From the NCBI GenBank assembly GCA_900321665.1, contig ONWY01000155.1, positions 1-7,923 of the forward strand: a DNA stretch of 7,923 nucleotides. The letters run 5' to 3'. Both the position numbers and the translations under genes were made by a program. This stretch comes from an uncultured Eubacteriales bacterium. Lineage in GTDB: Bacteria > Bacillota > Clostridia > Oscillospirales > Acutalibacteraceae. Numbering within the stretch: the stretch's first letter is position 1; every line of letters begins with the position of its first letter. The notes under the pieces are model-generated. The model did not search any database. It was not told the origin of the DNA and saw only the letters and a program-made list of their open reading frames with translations. Below are positions 5,920 through 7,923 of this stretch, piece by piece.

Positions 5920-6239
5920 TACAGCTGTGCTTTTAATTTCTCAAGCTCGCGCTTATAGTTTTCCGCTTCCATTCTGGCTCTGGCAGCATCCTCAAGGTAA
6001 TCCTTGATTTGTGCGCGCAGGTTGTCGGAAGAGTTGTTGTGCTTGCTCAGCTCGTCTTCACAATCGAGCGCAACGAGCACGGCGGCTTGGGCAACGGAAA
6101 TGTTGACATTGCCGCTGACAATGTCTTCAATTTTTTTGCTTAACTGCTTGGCAAGACCTTCAATATAAGCAGGGTCATCCTCTGTAACGAGGGCAAAGTT
6201 CATGCCTGCTACATTGATTTTTACCTTTGATTTAGCCAT
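5919..6239 (-). CDS. cell division protein ZapA
   Basis: This 106-residue protein opens with K-V-K-I-N-V-A-G-M-N-F near residues 5-15, the typical ZapA start, followed by the acidic D-D-P-A-Y and a region rich in alanine and valine. Its C-terminal part from about residue 65 is charged and helical, predicted to form the coiled coil through which ZapA dimers associate. ZapA binds FtsZ at midcell and promotes bundling of its filaments. The ATG at 6239 follows GGAGG (6247-6251) with a 7-base gap, a strong site. It is the first gene of a zapA-U32-(maf) series, an arrangement common in Clostridia. Its leader carries a Fur/PerR-like palindrome. Confidence 0.93.
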   Translation of the reverse strand: MAKSKVKINVAGMNFALVTEDDPAYIEGLAKQLSKKIEDIVSGNVNISVAQAAVLVALDCEDELSKHNNSSDNLRAQIKDYLEDAARARMEAENYKRELEKLKAQL

Positions 6240-6256
6240 ATTACTACCTCCAAAAG

Positions 6257-6275
6257 GTTAATGATTATCATTAGT
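6257..6275. promoter_or_regulatory. Fur/PerR-family-like operator in the zapA leader
   Basis: TAATGATTATCATTA (6259-6273) is a perfect 7-1-7 inverted repeat. Aligned to the classical 19-bp Fur consensus GATAATGATAATCATTATC, the stretch 6257-6275 agrees at 15 of 19 positions. It sits just downstream of the predicted zapA start point, a repressor position, and about 87 bases upstream of the rubrerythrin -35. A Fur, PerR or Zur relative could bind; the sequence does not decide which. Confidence 0.55.
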
Positions 6276-6282
6276 TAGATTT

Positions 6283-6288
6283 ATTATA
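6283..6288 (-). promoter_or_regulatory. -10 box of the zapA operon promoter
   Basis: On the minus strand TATAAT (6283-6288) lies about 44 bases upstream of the zapA ATG. The -35 is weak: TTTCAT at a 17-base spacing. The start point would be near 6276, directly next to the palindrome at 6257-6275. Confidence 0.5.
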
Positions 6289-6361
6289 CTATATTTTGTT
6301 GCAATATGAAAGACTTTTTTTAAAAAATACAAAATATGATGGATTTTCACTGCTAAATGAA

Positions 6362-6390
6362 TTGACTTAATGTGCCTTTGATGATATAAT
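6362..6390 (+). promoter_or_regulatory. sigma-A-type promoter of the rubrerythrin gene
   Basis: TTGACT (6362-6367), a 17-base spacer and TATAAT (6385-6390) make a near-consensus promoter. The start would be near 6397, giving a leader of about 40 bases that is AT-rich and includes a near-tandem TTTTTAAGTTT repeat (6402-6424). No second palindrome is seen right at this promoter. Confidence 0.85.
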
Positions 6391-6437
6391 CACGGTAGAC
6401 TTTTTTAAGTTTATTTTTAAGTTTGGAGGATATAGAA

Positions 6438-6980
6438 ATGGCTAAATTTGTATGCAGCGTATGCGGTTATGTATACGAAGGCGATGCAGCGCCGGAGATT
6501 TGCCCCGTTTGCAAAGCTCCCGCTGAGAAATTCATTAAGCAAGAGGGCGAAATGAGTTGGGCTGCCGAGCATGTGGTAGGCGTGGCAAAGGGCGCTCCGG
6601 AAGATATTTTGGAGGACCTTCGCTCCAATTTCCAGGGCGAGTGCTCCGAGGTTGGTATGTACCTTGCCATGGCAAGAGTGGCACACAGAGAGGGCTATCC
6701 CGAAATCGGTTTGTATTGGGAAAAGGCTGCTTGGGAAGAAGCTGAGCATGCCGCTAAGTTTGCAGAGCTTCTCGGCGAAGTGGTGACCGATTCCACCAAG
6801 AAGAACCTTGAAATGAGAGTAGAGGCTGAGCACGGCGCAACTGCAGGCAAGACCGACCTTGCCAAGAGAGCTAAGGCACTGAATCTCGATGCCATTCACG
6901 ACACCGTTCACGAAATGGCGCGCGATGAAGCTCGCCACGGCAAAGCACTCAAAGGCTTGCTTGAGAGATATTTCGGCTAA
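6438..6980 (+). CDS. reverse rubrerythrin (NADH-dependent peroxidase component)
   Basis: This encodes 180 residues. The rubredoxin-like domain comes first: C6-x-x-C9 and C22-x-x-C25 with G-Y-V-Y-E-G-D between them. The ferritin-like diiron domain follows, with E68 and E71, E101-x-x-H104 (in E-E-A-E-H), E131 with H132, and E164-x-x-H167 (in D-E-A-R-H). This domain order is the reverse of classical rubrerythrin and matches the clostridial reverse rubrerythrins, for example those of Clostridium acetobutylicum. These reduce hydrogen peroxide and, with partner flavoproteins and rubredoxin, oxygen. The ATG at 6438 has GGAGGA at 6425-6430 with a 7-base spacer; the TTG at 6423 overlaps that site and is not the start. 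It is a single gene with own promoter and terminator. In clostridia such genes are usually under PerR. It marks an anaerobe that meets oxygen. Confidence 0.96.
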   Translation: MAKFVCSVCGYVYEGDAAPEICPVCKAPAEKFIKQEGEMSWAAEHVVGVAKGAPEDILEDLRSNFQGECSEVGMYLAMARVAHREGYPEIGLYWEKAAWEEAEHAAKFAELLGEVVTDSTKKNLEMRVEAEHGATAGKTDLAKRAKALNLDAIHDTVHEMARDEARHGKALKGLLERYFG

Positions 6981-6991
6981 AAAATCCAATC

Positions 6992-7026
6992 AAAAAAAAG
7001 CTGCTTGGTCGCAAGCAGCTTTTTTC
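6992..7026 (+). terminator. Rho-independent terminator of the rubrerythrin gene
   Basis: GCTGCTTG (7000-7007) pairs with CAAGCAGC (7012-7019) around GTCG, extended by A-T pairs and followed by six T. It begins 12 bases after the stop codon. Confidence 0.92.
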
Positions 7027-7027
7027 T

Positions 7028-7225
7028 TTGTACACAGTACATAACCTTTTTTGAGTTTTGCGGCAGCATTTTCATCTGCCTGCTATTGGAACAGAGGCAA
7101 GCTCGTGCAGCTTGCCTCTGTTTTATTCTTTTGTCCCATATACAGTAGACCTTAACAACAGACTGATTTCGGATACATCAATCTCGCACAAAAGTTCTTT
7201 ACAAATCAGAGGTTATACTGTACAA
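7028..7225. other. intergenic between rubrerythrin and toxin candidate, with TACAGTA motifs
   Basis: No gene is supported. TTGTACACAGTACATAACCT at 7028-7047 is an imperfect inverted match of AGGTTATACTGTACAA at 7210-7225 (two small gaps). A related ACAGTAGACCTTAAC lies at 7142-7156. The right motif overlaps the -10 of the toxin candidate. It could be an operator set or the worn ends of a small element. Confidence 0.3.
7091..7124 (+). terminator. strong terminator-like hairpin without an obvious gene
   Basis: ACAGAGGCAAGCT (7091-7103) and AGCTTGCCTCTGT (7109-7121) form a perfect 13-bp stem around CGTGC, followed by TTT and more T-rich sequence. It faces the plus strand and lies only 65 bases after the rubrerythrin terminator. 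Between the two there is no credible ORF or promoter. It is either a back-up terminator or the end of an unrecognised or lost short RNA. Confidence 0.75.
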
Positions 7226-7226
7226 T
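7198..7226 (+). promoter_or_regulatory. promoter of the toxin mRNA candidate
   Basis: TTTACA (7198-7203), 17 bases and TACAAT (7221-7226) fit a sigma-A promoter. The predicted start near 7233 falls on GACAAGG, the same first bases as predicted for the antisense RNA, at the same six-base distance from the -10. Confidence 0.55.
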
Positions 7227-7232
7227 TTTGTC

Positions 7233-7328
7233 GACAAGGTTCTAATCTGAAAAACGGATAGGCGGTTAGCCCTCTTATTTCCAAGAGGGATTGCCCTCTT
7301 GAGATTACATCAAAAGGGGGTGATTAAT
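7233..7328 (+). promoter_or_regulatory. structured toxin leader with a sequestrable Shine-Dalgarno sequence
   Basis: The leader is about 96 bases. AAGAGGG (7283-7289) can pair with CCCTCTT either before it (7270-7276) or after it (7294-7300). Each CCCTCTT can instead pair with AAGGGGG (7314-7320), the Shine-Dalgarno sequence 8 bases before the ATG, with one G-U pair. Translation could thus switch between open and closed folds. The stretch 7233-7271 is also an inverted match to 7446-7475. Confidence 0.5.
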
Positions 7329-7400
7329 ATGGAATATTACATCATATTCGCAATAATTCTTATTGCAGCCACAGGCTACATATTAAGCATAAAAAAATAA
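7329..7400 (+). CDS. 23-residue hydrophobic peptide, candidate type I toxin
   Basis: The ATG at 7329 follows AAGGGGG with an 8-base gap. The peptide starts M-E-Y-Y, continues with a hydrophobic helix of about 16 residues (Ile, Phe, Ala, Leu, with T-G near residues 15-16) and ends S-I-K-K. One membrane segment with a basic tail is the plan of type I toxins of Firmicutes (Fst, TxpA/BsrG and 'holin-like' peptides), though those are often longer (about 25-60 residues). The stop codon is inside the terminator hairpin of a convergent antisense RNA, again typical. The product would insert in the cytoplasmic membrane. I do not recognise a named family member. A non-toxic small membrane peptide is the alternative. 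Confidence 0.68.
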   Translation: MEYYIIFAIILIAATGYILSIKK

Positions 7401-7475
7401 CCGCCCTTGCCTGAGAAACAAAGCGGTTATTTAACCTAATTTCAAGGCTAACCGTCTATCGATTAGTTCCTTGTC
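7391..7475 (-). ncRNA. candidate antisense RNA antitoxin
   Basis: An RNA of about 85 nt is predicted from a consensus promoter (start near 7475). It ends at a hairpin, AAATAACCGC/GCGGTTATTT (7395-7432, 18-base loop), followed on the minus strand by a run of seven T. No ORF is apparent. It is antisense to the end of the toxin gene and to any 3' extension of that mRNA. Its segment opposite 7403-7416 (terminator loop) can pair with the toxin leader at 7293-7304 with about 12 base pairs and two bulges. This matches the logic of type I antitoxins such as RNAII of the Enterococcus par system. Confidence 0.62.
7395..7432 (-). terminator. terminator of the antisense RNA, overlapping the toxin stop codon
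   Basis: A perfect 10-bp stem with an 18-base loop has a T7 tail on the minus strand. On the plus strand only ATTTAA follows, so it would terminate the toxin mRNA poorly and a longer toxin transcript is possible. Confidence 0.8.
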
Positions 7476-7481
7476 ACTTAT

Positions 7482-7509
7482 ATTATATCACATTTCAGTC
7501 TATTGTCAA
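7482..7509 (-). promoter_or_regulatory. consensus promoter of the antisense RNA
   Basis: On the minus strand TTGACA (7504-7509), 16 bases and TATAAT (7482-7487) are both perfect, with an extended -10 TGA. It looks stronger than the toxin promoter, as expected when an unstable antitoxin RNA must be in excess. Confidence 0.85.
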
Positions 7510-7528
7510 CAAGAACAATTTGAGGAAG

Positions 7529-7576
7529 GCTCGCCGTGCGAGCAAAGAGGAGCGGCGGGGCGAAGCAGAGCTTCGC
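7529..7576. repeat. two small GC-rich hairpins
   Basis: GCTCGC-CGT-GCGAGC (7529-7543) and GCGAAGC-AGA-GCTTCGC (7560-7576) are perfect small stem-loops. Neither is followed by a T-run on either strand, so I do not call a terminator for the ybaK gene. The GCGAAGC word also occurs near 59-66, hinting at a dispersed intergenic repeat. The rest of 7510-7631 shows no gene. Confidence 0.55.
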
Positions 7577-7631
7577 ATTGCATGAAATGATGTGCATTTT
7601 GAGTGTTGAATTTACTACAAATTACAAGCTG

Positions 7632-7923
7632 CTAACTGCTCGCTCCGTGAGCCTCTGCTTTTGCGCTCCTGCACAGCGCCGCCACCGTTACCGGGTAAAC
7701 CTGTTGCAAATCGCTCAAGCGCATTTCCACCTGCCTGCCGATTTTGCCTGCCGAGAAAAAGATGGTTTCGTGCTCTGCTGCGCTGGCATCAATAAAGGTG
7801 GCAAACTGCCGCTTCATCCCAATCGGCGAGCAGCCGCCGTGTACATAGCCGGTGAGCGGGAACAACTTTTTTTGCGGGAGCATTTCCACACTTTTTTCGC
7901 CGGCGGCTTTTGCCGCCTTTTTT
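7632..7923 (-). CDS. YbaK/EbsC-type Cys-tRNA(Pro) deacylase, partial (5' end outside the window)
   Basis: The frame is open from the window edge to a TAG at 7632-7634, giving 96 codons of the C-terminal part. The family mark T-G-Y-V-H-G-G-C-S-P-I-G-M-K is present, followed by F-I-D and S-A-G-K-I-G-R-Q, as in the YbaK/EbsC proteins (usually about 155-165 residues). These hydrolyse cysteine wrongly attached to tRNA-Pro and act in trans in the cytosol. The frame continues upstream of the GTG at 7889 with K-K-A-A-K-A-A-G-E-K-S, so that GTG is internal and the true start is off the edge. Two small hairpins follow the stop codon but no clear terminator. Confidence 0.93.
   Translation of the reverse strand, partial: KKAAKAAGEKSVEMLPQKKLFPLTGYVHGGCSPIGMKRQFATFIDASAAEHETIFFSAGKIGRQVEMRLSDLQQVYPVTVAALCRSAKAEAHGASS

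Noticed and set aside
6417..6989. 190-codon open frame antisense to rubrerythrin
   Set aside because: Fully overlaps a well-supported gene and shows no family features or start site.
7058..7261. 67-codon open frame on the plus strand
   Set aside because: It crosses the 13-bp terminator hairpin and the toxin promoter and has no ribosome binding site or recognisable domain.

Overview
The window looks like chromosomal DNA from a strictly anaerobic, low-to-medium-GC Firmicute of class Clostridia, probably in or near the Oscillospiraceae/Ruminococcaceae. The basis is a reverse rubrerythrin, a YolD-like protein, a zapA-U32 peptidase pair, strong Shine-Dalgarno sequences and sigma-A-type promoters with TATAAT boxes. 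The genus cannot be named from the sequence alone. There is no phage, plasmid, transposase or CRISPR hallmark.

Layout. Positions 1-202 are non-coding and end in a near-perfect palindrome that abuts the ribosome binding site of a YolD-like gene (203-622, +). A decayed GNAT acetyltransferase follows (653-891, +). Next is a 529-residue membrane protein (1084-2673, +) that joins an RsbW-like ATPase-fold domain to a dicarboxylate/amino-acid:cation symporter domain. It is bracketed by copies of a repeat made of a terminator hairpin plus the 3' end of a tRNA. The intact tRNA-Arg(ACG) lies at 2944-3020 (-) with its own promoter and terminator. On the minus strand, zapA (5919-6239), a U32/DUF3656 protein (3880-5919) and maf (3147-3725) read in that order. 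A 145-bp palindromic element separates the U32 gene from maf. It belongs to the same family as the palindrome before the YolD gene.

A divergent control region (6240-6437) carries a perfect 7-1-7 Fur/PerR-like palindrome in the zapA leader and a consensus promoter for a reverse rubrerythrin (6438-6980, +), the peroxide-detoxifying enzyme of anaerobes. Two terminators follow.

The most interesting segment is 7198-7509, a candidate type I toxin-antitoxin module that gene callers would normally miss. It has a 23-residue hydrophobic peptide with a Lys-Lys tail, a structured leader that can bury the Shine-Dalgarno sequence, and a convergent antisense RNA of about 85 nt. That RNA has a consensus promoter and its own terminator over the toxin stop codon. 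The two predicted RNAs start with nearly the same 5' sequence, and a direct repeat gives them complementary segments at the toxin leader. The right edge holds the 3' part of a YbaK/EbsC-type Cys-tRNA(Pro) deacylase gene (-), cut by the window end.

How the parts relate. zapA, the U32 gene and maf form a housekeeping cluster for division and RNA or nucleotide maintenance. Rubrerythrin is the oxidative-stress gene. The left third and the 7.0-7.6 kb stretch are more fluid, with repeats, a pseudogene, a candidate acquired transporter and the toxin-antitoxin candidate.
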